Assembly (NCBI RefSeq): GCF_014138285.1
Contig: NZ_JACGXN010000002.1
Location: 124,001-188,000 of the forward strand
DNA: 64,000 nucleotides
From: Phyllobacterium myrsinacearum
GTDB lineage: Bacteria > Pseudomonadota > Alphaproteobacteria > Rhizobiales > Rhizobiaceae
Reading direction: 5' to 3'
Positions 17,704-25,159 of this stretch are shown here, piece after piece. Within the stretch, counting starts at the first letter, position 1, and each line of letters starts with the position of its first letter. Under the pieces are notes generated by a model that was not told the DNA's origin, searched no databases, and was given only the letters and a program-made list of their open reading frames with translations. Made by a program: the position numbers and the translations under genes.

Positions 17704-18261
17704 ATGGGGAGCATGAAAGTCAAAGACGCTGATATCCTCATCATTCCCGGTTACACCAATTCCGGTCCCGATCACTGGCAGTCGCGCTGGGAGGCAAAGC
17801 TTTCCACGGCGCGGCGCGTCGAGCAGAAGGAATGGTCGAAACCTGTTCTTCAGGATTGGGTGGCGGAAGTGGTCAAATCCGTCAACGAGGCGACCCTGCC
17901 CGTTGTCGTCGTCGCCCATTCGCTTGGCGTGCCGACCTTCATCCATGCGTTGCCGCAGATCGGTGACAAGATCAAAGGCGCGTTTCTGGTCACACCGCCT
18001 GATGTGTCGAACCCGAAAATCCGCCCGAAGCACCTGATGACGTTTGGTCCCTACCCGCGCGAACCCTTCACATTTCCGTCCGTGGTCGTTGCCAGCCGCA
18101 ACGATCACTATTGCGAATATGCGGTCGCAGAAGATCTGGCTGCGGCCTGGGGATCACTGTTTATCGACGCCGGTGAATCAGGCCACCTCAACTCTGACTC
18201 CGGCCATGGACCCTGGCCGGAAGGTACGATGGTTTTTGCGAAGTTTATATCGCAGCTATGA
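17704..18261 (+). CDS. RBBP9/YdeN-type alpha/beta hydrolase
   Basis: This 185-aa serine hydrolase belongs to the RBBP9/YdeN family (PF06821). It opens with ILIIPGYTNSGPDHWQSRWE, which is diagnostic. The nucleophile lies in VVVAHSLGVPTFIHAL, the acidic residue in VVASRNDHYCEY and the histidine in ESGHLNSDSGHGPWPEG, all in the expected order. The family includes small cytoplasmic esterases of unclear substrate. Start at ATG 17704 or the in-frame ATG at 17713 are both possible. The last 6 bp overlap the convergent aldolase gene. Confidence 0.85.
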   Translation: MGSMKVKDADILIIPGYTNSGPDHWQSRWEAKLSTARRVEQKEWSKPVLQDWVAEVVKSVNEATLPVVVVAHSLGVPTFIHALPQIGDKIKGAFLVTPPDVSNPKIRPKHLMTFGPYPREPFTFPSVVVASRNDHYCEYAVAEDLAAAWGSLFIDAGESGHLNSDSGHGPWPEGTMVFAKFISQL

Positions 18262-19020
18262 TTTAACCGCTGCAAGCAATGTCTTCACGCCCAGTTGCAG
18301 ATAGCCCGTATCGACCGAAAGTGGGACATAGGTGAAACCGAGACCGGTAAAACGCTTCGCCAGTTCGGCATCTGCCGCGTAGATGCCGCAGAGTTTACCC
18401 GCAGCTTGCGCTTTGGCGGCAATTTCCTTGAGCGGTTCGATAATCGCTTGCGAGCTCGCATCAACTTCTGCGCCATTGCTCCAGGCAATGGAAAAGTCCG
18501 ATGGACCGACAAAAACGCCGTCAATACCGTCAACGGCCAGAATGTCATCCAGGGCGGCAAAGGCAGCGCGGGTTTCAATCATGGCAAAAGCCAGCGTCTT
18601 GGCATTGACTTCGGCGAGATAAGCACCGGAGCCGCCGGCCCCATAACTTGCCGGTCTGCCGCGCAATTGCCCCCATGAGCGTTCACCGACGGGCGGATAC
18701 TTCATGGAAGCAGCAAAACGCCGCGCATCCTCAGCGCTATTGATCATTGGGGCAATAACACCCTCGGCACCGAAATCCAGTGCCCGGCTTGCCATATCAA
18801 AACGATCAACAGGAATGCGCACAACCGTATGCTTGCCCGCATTCTGGATGATACCGACGCTGTGAAGAACAGATTCCGTATCAAACGGACCATGCTGCAT
18901 GTCGAGCATGAAAGCCGTGAAATCCGTCTTGCACAGGGTCTCTATGACCAATGGATAGGACAGATTGCACCAAGCGGAGAAAACAGTTTCTCCCGCTCTC
19001 AAGCGTGACACTAATGACAT
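18256..19020 (-). CDS. HpcH/HpaI aldolase/citrate lyase family protein
   Basis: The 254-aa protein is a class II pyruvate aldolase-type TIM barrel (PF03328). It shows FSAWCNLSYPLVIETL at the N-terminus, MLDMQHGPFDTES with the conserved histidine, the metal-ligand glutamate in AMIETRAAFAALDDIL and DGVFVGPSDFSIAW with the metal-binding aspartate. Enzymes of this family cleave 2-oxo-4-hydroxy acids to pyruvate and an aldehyde; the exact substrate is not evident. GGGAG precedes the ATG by five bases. Its 3' end overlaps the convergent hydrolase gene by 6 bp. Confidence 0.85.
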   Translation of the reverse strand: MSLVSRLRAGETVFSAWCNLSYPLVIETLCKTDFTAFMLDMQHGPFDTESVLHSVGIIQNAGKHTVVRIPVDRFDMASRALDFGAEGVIAPMINSAEDARRFAASMKYPPVGERSWGQLRGRPASYGAGGSGAYLAEVNAKTLAFAMIETRAAFAALDDILAVDGIDGVFVGPSDFSIAWSNGAEVDASSQAIIEPLKEIAAKAQAAGKLCGIYAADAELAKRFTGLGFTYVPLSVDTGYLQLGVKTLLAAVKS

Positions 19021-19091
19021 GATGGCTCCCGTATTCCATTGGGCTGAACGACTCGTGGCTCAGTGAAGCAAAAATGACAGCATCGCGCCAA

Positions 19092-19119
19092 TAAAAAACC
19101 GCCCGTGAAGGGCGGTTTT
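19092..19119 (-). terminator. Terminator of the DUF1476 gene
   Basis: A perfect AAAACCGCCC / GGGCGGTTTT stem with the loop GTGAA is followed by a T run on the minus strand, 25 bp past the stop of the ATPase zeta subunit gene. Confidence 0.85.
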
Positions 19120-19143
19120 CAAGAAACACCGACGTGATAACGA

Positions 19144-19455
19144 TCAGGATCCTTGGATCTGACGAATGGCTTCCTGCAGCATCTCTTCCATGGTCCGGCG
19201 GATGCGGTGGTCGGATTTGTCGACGCCAGCAGCGTCAAAATCAGCGCGGATCTTGCGGAAAACATCGTCGTCGCCCGCTTCCTGGAAGTCGGCCTTGATG
19301 ACCTCGAGCACATAGGCTTCGGCTTCTTCGCCTGTCTTGCCGAGTTTCTCCGCCGCCCACTGACCTATCAGCTTGTTGCGCCGTGCCTCTGCCCGAAAGC
19401 GAACTTCCGCATCATGTGCGTATTTGCTTTCAAAGGCATTTTCGCGATCTTCCAT
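19144..19455 (-). CDS. DUF1476 protein, F1Fo-ATPase inhibitor subunit zeta
   Basis: The core of about 103 residues matches DUF1476 (PF07345) closely: MEDRENAFESKYAHDAEVRF, then EARRNKLIGQWAAEKLGKTG, then VIKADFQEAGDDDVFRKIRADFDAAG and IRRTMEEMLQEAI. In Paracoccus denitrificans this family is the zeta subunit that blocks reverse rotation of the F1 motor; in other alphaproteobacteria its inhibitory strength varies. The start is the ATG at 19455, with AGAGG six bases upstream; the ATG six bases earlier sits too close to that site and the frame open to 19581 has no family support. Confidence 0.85.
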   Translation of the reverse strand: MEDRENAFESKYAHDAEVRFRAEARRNKLIGQWAAEKLGKTGEEAEAYVLEVIKADFQEAGDDDVFRKIRADFDAAGVDKSDHRIRRTMEEMLQEAIRQIQGS

Positions 19456-19772
19456 TGTCATCCTCTCTTGCTCCCGCAAAATGAATTTGTCGTCAGGTGA
19501 AAGATGCCTCCCGGGTCTTGGCATTTTTAGGGCAAGGTCCCGATCAACATAGCTTCTGAGGTCCATATAACTGTTCTGCACAAAATCGAAAGTCTGAATT
19601 GAACCTCGTCAGTCAAACATGGGTCACTTTGTCGTAGAAAGTCCATATAACCCATAATTCGGGGGAGCTCTACAAAGTATCATTGTAGAATGCTTGCTTT
19701 TACGATAGTTAGCGCGCCAACATGACGGCTATGACCAAGGCCGACCGATAACTCCAATACCAGAGACCTGCA
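19456..19772. promoter_or_regulatory. Divergent regulatory region before purC
   Basis: No gene is supported in these 317 bases between the divergent DUF1476 and purC genes. Two exact copies of GTCCATATAAC lie 80 bp apart (19561 and 19641). A perfect inverted repeat TCTACAA-AGTATCA-TTGTAGA occupies 19669-19689, about 85 bp before purC. The inverted repeat is a candidate operator; no PurR-type box is recognised. Confidence 0.45.
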
Positions 19773-20537
19773 ATGAACCGTCGCCGCCGTGTCTACGAAG
19801 GCAAAGCCAAAATCCTTTACGAAGGACCCGAGCCAGGAACACTTGTCCAACATTTCAAAGACGACACCACCGTGCTGCATCCAAAGAAGCACGAAGTCAT
19901 TGATGGCAAAGGTGTTTTGAACAACCGGATTTCCGAGTACATCTTCACCCAGCTGAACCGCATGGGTATTCCGACGCACTTTATCCGCCGCCTCAACATG
20001 CGTGAGCAGTTGATCAAGGAAGTTGAAATCATCCCGCTGCAGGTGGTCGTGCGCAATATTGCGGCCGGTTCGCTGGCAAAACGCCTTGGAATCGAGGAAG
20101 GCACGGTTTTGCCGCGCTCGATCATCGAATTTTACTACAAAAACGACGTTCTGGACGATCCTATGGTCTCCGAAGAGCACATCACGGCTTTCGGCTGGGC
20201 TGCGCCGCAGGAAATCGATGACATCATGGCGCTGGCCATCCGCGTCAACGACTTCCTCAGTGGCCTCTTCCTCGGCGTCGGTATCCAGCTTGTCGATTTC
20301 AAGATCGAATGCGGCCGTTTGTGGGAAGGTGACATGATGCGTATCGTTGTTGCCGACGAGTTCTCGCCTGATTCCGCCCGCCTTTGGGACAGCCAGACCA
20401 GCGAAAAGCTTGATAAGGACCGGTTCCGCCGTGATATGGGCGGTCTGATCGAGGCCTATCAGGAAGTCGCCCGCCGTCTGGGCATCATGAATGAAAATGA
20501 ACAATTGCGGCCAACCGGGCCGGTTCTCGTTAAATAA
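19773..20537 (+). CDS. purC: Phosphoribosylaminoimidazole-succinocarboxamide synthase
   Basis: PurC joins CAIR and aspartate with ATP to form SAICAR in purine synthesis. The 254 residues are the usual bacterial length and carry [19 protein letters not shown], the segment [21 protein letters not shown]-like region at residues 90-110, [21 protein letters not shown] and [10 protein letters not shown]. The gene heads the purC-purS-purQ unit, with 33 bp to purS. The start is the ATG at 19773, which gives [13 protein letters not shown] as expected. Confidence 0.96.
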   Translation: MNRRRRVYEGKAKILYEGPEPGTLVQHFKDDTTVLHPKKHEVIDGKGVLNNRISEYIFTQLNRMGIPTHFIRRLNMREQLIKEVEIIPLQVVVRNIAAGSLAKRLGIEEGTVLPRSIIEFYYKNDVLDDPMVSEEHITAFGWAAPQEIDDIMALAIRVNDFLSGLFLGVGIQLVDFKIECGRLWEGDMMRIVVADEFSPDSARLWDSQTSEKLDKDRFRRDMGGLIEAYQEVARRLGIMNENEQLRPTGPVLVK

Positions 20538-20570
20538 TCGCTGATTGAACAATCTCGGAGAAGACAATCG

Positions 20571-20810
20571 ATGAAGGCACGTGTCACTGTAACCTTGAAG
20601 AATGGCGTACTTGACCCCCAGGGCAAGGCAATTGTCGGCGCGCTGGGCAGTCTCGGTTTCGATGGCGTCGCATCCGTGCGCCAGGGCAAGATTTTTGATG
20701 TCGAGATCGACACCAAGGATCGCGCCGTTGCCGAAGCCAACGTCAAGGCGATGTGCGAAAAGCTGCTCGCCAACACGGTCATCGAAGATTACGCGGTGGA
20801 GCTTGTTTAA
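20571..20810 (+). CDS. purS: Phosphoribosylformylglycinamidine synthase subunit PurS
   Basis: At 79 aa, with KARVTVTLKNGVLDPQGKAI, VASVRQGKIFDVEID and a C-terminal ANTVIEDYAVELV, this is the small bridging subunit of the three-part FGAM synthase. It brings the PurQ glutaminase and PurL synthase together. GGAG is placed well before the ATG. Only 3 bp separate its stop from the purQ start, so the two are likely translated together. Confidence 0.95.
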   Translation: MKARVTVTLKNGVLDPQGKAIVGALGSLGFDGVASVRQGKIFDVEIDTKDRAVAEANVKAMCEKLLANTVIEDYAVELV

Positions 20811-20813
20811 AAA

Positions 20814-21482
20814 ATGAAATCAGCTGTCGTTCTTCTCCCGGGCCTCAATCGCGACCGTGACATGATTGCGGCGCTGACGAAAATCTCTGGCCATGCACCG
20901 CAGACGGTCTGGCAGACGGATACCGAAATCCCCGATGTCGACCTGATCGTCATCCCCGGCGGTTTCTCCTATGGCGACTATCTGCGTTGCGGCGCCATTG
21001 CCGCACGCATGCCCGTTATGCAGGCAATCCGCGAAAAGGCGGACAAGGGCGTCATGGTCATGGGCGTGTGCAACGGTTTCCAGATTTTGCAGGAAGCAGG
21101 TTTGCTGCCCGGCGCCCTGATGCGCAATGCATCGCTGAAATTCGTCTGCCGTGAAGTGAAGCTGGAAGTGACCAACGCCAACACCGCCTTTACCCGCGGA
21201 TATTCGCATGGCCAGATCGTTCGCTGCCCGGTCGCCCATCATGATGGCAATTTCTTCGCTGACGAAACGACTTTGGCCCGCATCGAAGGCGAAGGTCAGG
21301 TGGTTTTCCGCTATGCCGAAGGCACAAACCCCAACGGCGCCATGAACGACATTGCCGGTATCATCAGCGAAAAAGGCAATGTTCTCGGTATGATGCCGCA
21401 TCCGGAGAACCTGATTGAAGCTGCCCATGGTGGTTCCGACGGCCGTGCCTTGTTTGCAGGCATTCTTGGGATTGCCGCCTGA
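20814..21482 (+). CDS. purQ: Phosphoribosylformylglycinamidine synthase subunit PurQ
   Basis: PurQ is the class I glutamine amidotransferase subunit of FGAM synthase, passing ammonia to PurL. In 222 residues it has [15 protein letters not shown], the nucleophile cysteine in [18 protein letters not shown], and the His/Glu pair in [11 protein letters not shown]. The purC-purS-purQ block is compact, whereas purL lies 3.7 kb downstream after five unrelated genes. Confidence 0.96.
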   Translation: MKSAVVLLPGLNRDRDMIAALTKISGHAPQTVWQTDTEIPDVDLIVIPGGFSYGDYLRCGAIAARMPVMQAIREKADKGVMVMGVCNGFQILQEAGLLPGALMRNASLKFVCREVKLEVTNANTAFTRGYSHGQIVRCPVAHHDGNFFADETTLARIEGEGQVVFRYAEGTNPNGAMNDIAGIISEKGNVLGMMPHPENLIEAAHGGSDGRALFAGILGIAA

Positions 21483-21559
21483 GTAAAATTCTATACGCTT
21501 GAGAAATGCTGTTTCGGCCTGCAATGGGCTGGAACAGCACTCAAACGGAGGAATTGAGA

Positions 21560-22219
21560 ATGAAACTGTATTCGCGGCCGCTCTCCCCCTACTCCTCAAT
21601 TGTTCGCTGCATCGCCTATTACAAGAAGGCACCTATCAAGGTTGTAGCGCCGCCGCCGGGTTTTCCGATACCCGAAGAGTTCCGCAGCATTTCCCCGTTC
21701 AACCGCATTCCGGTTCTGATCACAGGCTCCGGCCTGACAATCATCGAAGCGACGGTTATCTCAGAATATCTGGAAGAGCATTTTCCTGAACCGGTTCTGT
21801 TGCCGGCGGATTCGCGCGATCGCGCCGTGGTACGCATGACAGCCCGTATCGCCGAACTGGAAATTCTCGTTCCGGTCATGGAGCTTTTTGAACTCGTTCA
21901 TACCAAATCCAAGGACGATGCGCGGATCACCAAGCTTTTCAACCAGTTGGAAGCCGGTTTGCGTGAAATCGAACACCGCATGGGACATGGCCCCTATGTG
22001 CTTGGCAAGCAGATGACCATGGCCGATGCCTGGCTCACCCCCATCCGCTTCCTGTTCAACCATTTCCGGGTGATGACGCGCCGGTCGCGCCTGCTCGAAC
22101 CTTTTCCGAAATTCGATGCCTATGAGCAACTTATTGTTCAGGATCCGGTGCTATCGCTGGTGTGGTTCGAGATGACGGATGCCTTGAAAGTGTTCCTCGG
22201 GGAACTTGAGGTAAGCTGA
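21560..22219 (+). CDS. Glutathione S-transferase family protein
   Basis: The 219-aa protein has the thioredoxin-like GST N-domain (MKLYSRPLSPYSSIVRCIAY, then FNRIPVLITGSGLTIIEATV, the expected Pro and acid-Ser/Thr region for glutathione binding) and a helical C-domain with VLGKQMTMADAWLTP. The likely role is glutathione conjugation or redox chemistry in the cytoplasm; the substrate is unknown. GGAGG lies close before the ATG at 21560, which decides the start over the ATG at 21506. It follows purQ by 77 bp. Confidence 0.85.
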   Translation: MKLYSRPLSPYSSIVRCIAYYKKAPIKVVAPPPGFPIPEEFRSISPFNRIPVLITGSGLTIIEATVISEYLEEHFPEPVLLPADSRDRAVVRMTARIAELEILVPVMELFELVHTKSKDDARITKLFNQLEAGLREIEHRMGHGPYVLGKQMTMADAWLTPIRFLFNHFRVMTRRSRLLEPFPKFDAYEQLIVQDPVLSLVWFEMTDALKVFLGELEVS

Positions 22220-22251
22220 TCAACCGCCCTTATATCATTGGAGATAGCTGG

Positions 22252-22668
22252 ATGAAAAAGCAGACGATTGGCATGGCCATGATGATTTCGCTCGTGGCCC
22301 TTGCCGGATGCCAATCGCCCAGCAAGCCCGGGCCCGGTTCTCTGGCGTTCGGCTCGGACAAGGCTGCCCTTGCCACCATGGAAAGGGTGGCCCTCGCTGC
22401 CAACAACTGCTGGTTCAAATCGAAGGACTCCGCTTTCAAGCCCTATCACCTCGCTCCGGAGCTGAATTCCTATTCGGGACGTCCGCGCATTCTGGTTGTT
22501 CCGGCGGGCAATCCCGGTGGCCGTCCCCTACTCGTCGTGCATGCCGAGGGAAATCCGGCCAAGGTCGAAGCCTTTGGCCCGCTGATGGGTCATTCAACAG
22601 GAAATCGCATTGCGTCAGATGTACAACGCTGGGCGGGCGGACAACCATCCTGCACCGCGCGAGGCTGA
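22252..22668 (+). CDS. Putative lipoprotein, function unknown
   Basis: A lipoprotein signal is clear: MKKQTIGMAMMISLVALAGC with the lipobox LAGC and Cys near residue 20. The mature part of about 118 residues contains two further cysteines (NNCWFKSKDSAF and the C-terminal QPSCTARG) and conserved-looking stretches YHLAPELNSYSGRPRILVVP and RPLLVVHAEG. I do not recognise a characterised family. It is 32 bp downstream of the GST gene with GGAGA before the ATG. Confidence 0.75.
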   Translation: MKKQTIGMAMMISLVALAGCQSPSKPGPGSLAFGSDKAALATMERVALAANNCWFKSKDSAFKPYHLAPELNSYSGRPRILVVPAGNPGGRPLLVVHAEGNPAKVEAFGPLMGHSTGNRIASDVQRWAGGQPSCTARG

Positions 22669-22680
22669 TCCATCATCAAT

Positions 22681-22716
22681 ATTGAAAGGCCGGTGCCTCG
22701 CGCACCGGCTCTTCAA
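22681..22716. terminator. Hairpin between convergent genes
   Basis: A perfect GCCGGTGC / GCACCGGC stem (22689-22696 and 22702-22709) is flanked by ATTGAA and TTCAAT, which extend the pairing. It sits between the convergent lipoprotein and DUF1127 genes. T runs are weak on both strands. Confidence 0.55.
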
Positions 22717-22718
22717 TG

Positions 22719-22940
22719 TCAGGCTGACAGATAGCGATCAAGGTCGGCCTCGACATGATCACGGGTCAAGGCGAGATCCTTCAGTCCTTCGTCGCTCAGC
22801 TTGCCGAGTTGGAGCCTTGTGCGCCGTTTCATCAGGGCGCTTTCCACCCAGCCGGCAAATTGTGACAGGAAGTCCGGCTGTGAAGCATAGGTCAGCCCCC
22901 GGATAACGGGACGGTTAGGTTCTACAAAAGTCGTACCCAT
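22719..22940 (-). CDS. DUF1127 domain protein, 73 aa
   Basis: The C-terminal half matches the arginine-rich DUF1127 motif (PF06568): MKRRTRLQLGKLSDEGLKDLALTRD. The N-terminal 35 residues are less typical. Small DUF1127 proteins are abundant in alphaproteobacteria; some bind RNA and influence mRNA turnover or stress responses. GGGAGG precedes the ATG by five bases. A second DUF1127 gene lies 154 bp upstream in the same orientation, but the two differ outside the motif. Confidence 0.8.
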   Translation of the reverse strand: MGTTFVEPNRPVIRGLTYASQPDFLSQFAGWVESALMKRRTRLQLGKLSDEGLKDLALTRDHVEADLDRYLSA

Positions 22941-23094
22941 ATGCGCCTCCCTGAAACGATTAAATTAGTAATATATATGTAAATCACAAAAAATTCATCC
23001 AATATTACTGAAGGCAAGTATCAGCGGACCTGATCGCAGCAGAGAAGCTCACCCACGCCGAAACACAGCTCTCTTCCGGTTTGCTGCGGCGTAC

Positions 23095-23340
23095 TTAATC
23101 CCAGAAGAAACGGCGTGATTCACGCCTCGCATCAAACGGCGTCATTCCGATATCTTTGAGCTGTTCAGCGGAAAGTTCACTCAGGTGAATGCGGGTTCGA
23201 TGTTTCCTCACAGCCACGCACAACCATTCCATCATCCGATCGAACGCTGTCGTATTGTTACCCAGTGCGCGTGTCGTCAAATCGCGATCTACACGCTTTA
23301 CATCAGCACATTCTCTTTCAATTGCATCAATTGTACTCAT
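23095..23340 (-). CDS. DUF1127 domain protein, 81 aa
   Basis: The C-terminal half carries the DUF1127 pattern RKHRTRIHLSELSAEQLKDIGMT followed by FDARRESRRFFWD. The N-terminal part (STIDAIERECADVKRVDRDL) is acidic and probably helical. The start is the second ATG, at 23340, because AGGA lies eight bases before it; the ATG at 23349 abuts that site. It is divergent from the MocR-type regulator gene with 93 bp between the starts, and the shared region contains two direct repeats, so control by that regulator is likely. Confidence 0.8.
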   Translation of the reverse strand: MSTIDAIERECADVKRVDRDLTTRALGNNTTAFDRMMEWLCVAVRKHRTRIHLSELSAEQLKDIGMTPFDARRESRRFFWD

Positions 23341-23362
23341 AATATCCATCCTATCAAGCCAG

Positions 23363-23414
23363 ATTGACTCGAATTGTATCGCTGATTGTAATGGATTGAC
23401 TCAATTGGAATCGC
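23363..23414. promoter_or_regulatory. Two 20-bp direct repeats with TTGACT boxes (candidate MocR operator/promoters)
   Basis: The copies at 23363-23382 and 23395-23414 agree at 16 of 20 positions, share ATTGACTC at the start and ATCGC at the end, and are spaced 32 bp apart, about three helical turns. MocR-type regulators are known to bind direct repeats. Each copy also contains TTGACT, which could be a -35 box on the plus strand; TGTAAT follows the first after 17 bp and TACATA follows the second after 17 bp. Confidence 0.5.
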
Positions 23415-23433
23415 AATATACATAATTGTCACC

Positions 23434-24855
23434 ATGACAAATTGGCTTCCAGAACTGAAACACGGCAAGGGTCCGCTTTATCTGCAGCTTGCAGAGCGGA
23501 TTGAATCGGATATTGCGGATGGTGTGCTCGCGCCGGGCACGAAATTGCCTCCTCAGCGCAATCTGGCATTCGATATCGGGGTAACAATAGGTACGGTCGG
23601 CAGAGCGTACAATCTTATCCGCGAACGCGGTCTGGTCAGCGGCGAAGTCGGCCGGGGTACCTATGTAATTGATCACAAGGAAACGAAGCTGATCCAGCTT
23701 CCCACGGCCACGCACTCGGAACCGTTCGGCGGCACGCGCAGCACGATCATACCGCCGGGGAATATCCGGCTGGACAGCACGGCCGCCATTGATGTCGGAC
23801 AAGCGGTTGTGATGGACCGTTTTCTGAACGGCATCACCAGGAATTATCCCGCCGAAATTGCCAGCTATTCCCGCACCCTGCCCCCTTCATGGCAATTGGC
23901 GGGCAGCCGCTGGCTCGGTTCACAGGAATGGCGCCCTGACATATCCTCTATTGTCCCGACACTTGGCGCGCACTCTGCCATTCTTGCCATCATCGCAGCA
24001 GTCACTGTCCCCGGCGACCGTATAGCGTTCGAAGACCTGACCTATTGCTCAGCAGCACGCAGCGTCAATCTGATGGGACGGCGCAGCATCATCATGAACA
24101 CGGAGGACGGCAGCGCCACACCCGACGATTTTGAACGGCTTTGTGCGCAGCAACACCCGAAACTGGTGTTCCTCATGCCATCGCTGCAGAATCCGACTGC
24201 GACGACCATGTCCGAGGAGTATCGCCGTGCCATTGTCGAGATTGCCCGGCGCTACAATGTCTGGATCATCGAAGACGAGATTTATGGCTCGCTTCTCAAT
24301 TTGGACCACGTCAAGCTGGCCGAACTGGCTCCGGAACGCACCTTCCACATCGGCGGCCTGTCAAAATCTGTTGCGGCAGGTGTTCGCGGCGGCTGGGTCG
24401 CCTGCCCGCCACATCTGGCATCGCGCGTGCTGACTGCCCACAAGATGGTCACCGGCGGCATGCCGTTCATCATGGCGGAACTCGGTGCGCAACTGGTCAA
24501 TTCCGGCGAAGCCGACGCCATCCGCGTCAAGGTGCGGGAAGAAACCTCCGAGCGGGAATCCCTGGCGCGATCGATTTTCGCCAGTTTTGACGTCAACTCG
24601 CATCCCTATTCACCCTTCATTTGGGTGAAGCTGCCTGAACCATGGCTGTCCGCGACCTTCAAGAGTGCCGCGCTCAATGAGGGCGTCCTCATCGATGACG
24701 AGGACGAGTTCAAGCCGGGCCGCACGGAAAAAACTTTCCACCGCGTGCGTTTCGGCTATTCGGTACCCGGAACGAAGCAGGAGGTGGCCAATGGTCTGTC
24801 CATCCTGCGCCGGCTGATGGAAACCGGCAATGCGAGTTATGACAGCTATTCCTAA
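23434..24855 (+). CDS. MocR-type regulator: GntR DNA-binding domain fused to aminotransferase
   Basis: Residues 1-75 form a GntR winged helix (PLYLQLAERIESDIADGVL, then GTKLPPQRNLAFDIGVTIGT). Residues from about 130 to 465 form a fold-type I PLP aminotransferase, including LMPSLQNPTATTMS, IIEDEIYG and the PLP lysine in HIGGLSKSVAAGVRGGW. MocR proteins use PLP or an amino acid as ligand and usually control a neighbouring gene and their own. The 473-aa length is typical. The nearest targets are the divergent DUF1127 gene and itself. No clear ribosome site precedes the ATG, so the mRNA may be leaderless. Confidence 0.88.
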   Translation: MTNWLPELKHGKGPLYLQLAERIESDIADGVLAPGTKLPPQRNLAFDIGVTIGTVGRAYNLIRERGLVSGEVGRGTYVIDHKETKLIQLPTATHSEPFGGTRSTIIPPGNIRLDSTAAIDVGQAVVMDRFLNGITRNYPAEIASYSRTLPPSWQLAGSRWLGSQEWRPDISSIVPTLGAHSAILAIIAAVTVPGDRIAFEDLTYCSAARSVNLMGRRSIIMNTEDGSATPDDFERLCAQQHPKLVFLMPSLQNPTATTMSEEYRRAIVEIARRYNVWIIEDEIYGSLLNLDHVKLAELAPERTFHIGGLSKSVAAGVRGGWVACPPHLASRVLTAHKMVTGGMPFIMAELGAQLVNSGEADAIRVKVREETSERESLARSIFASFDVNSHPYSPFIWVKLPEPWLSATFKSAALNEGVLIDDEDEFKPGRTEKTFHRVRFGYSVPGTKQEVANGLSILRRLMETGNASYDSYS

Positions 24856-24863
24856 AAGCCATT

Positions 24864-25009
24864 GCATGAGCATGGTTTGTGGTTCGACAAGCTCACCATG
24901 AGGGAGTTGGGTGGCTGCAAGGCTAATCGCGAAGATTGCAGAACTGGACACCCTGCAATCCTCGCTCTCCCTCATGGTGAGCTTGTCGAACCACAAACCA
25001 TGCTCATGC
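24864..25009. repeat. Perfect 43-bp inverted repeat, REP-like element, copy 1
   Basis: Arms at 24864-24906 and 24967-25009 are perfect reverse complements around a 60-bp centre. The core GGTTCGACAAGCTCACCATG is shared with a second copy at 36810-36948 and half copies elsewhere in the window. Elements with this core are common between genes in Rhizobiales. This one lies between the MocR gene and purL. Confidence 0.9.
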
Positions 25010-25159
25010 TGCCCTCACAAAGCCTCTGACGTTTCCTCATCCAACACCGCCTGTTGAAGAAACGCGGCAAGCGACATTTTTTCCGCGTTTGACGGTGTAT
25101 TCCCCGCGCAAATTGCTCTAAGAGAACCCAAGAAAAGCGCAATGGAATTGGTATTACCT

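Noticed and set aside
24864-25009. Riboswitch or leader element controlling purL
   Set aside because: The structure is one long perfect palindrome shared with an unrelated place (36.8 kb), so it is an interspersed repeat, not a purL-specific leader.
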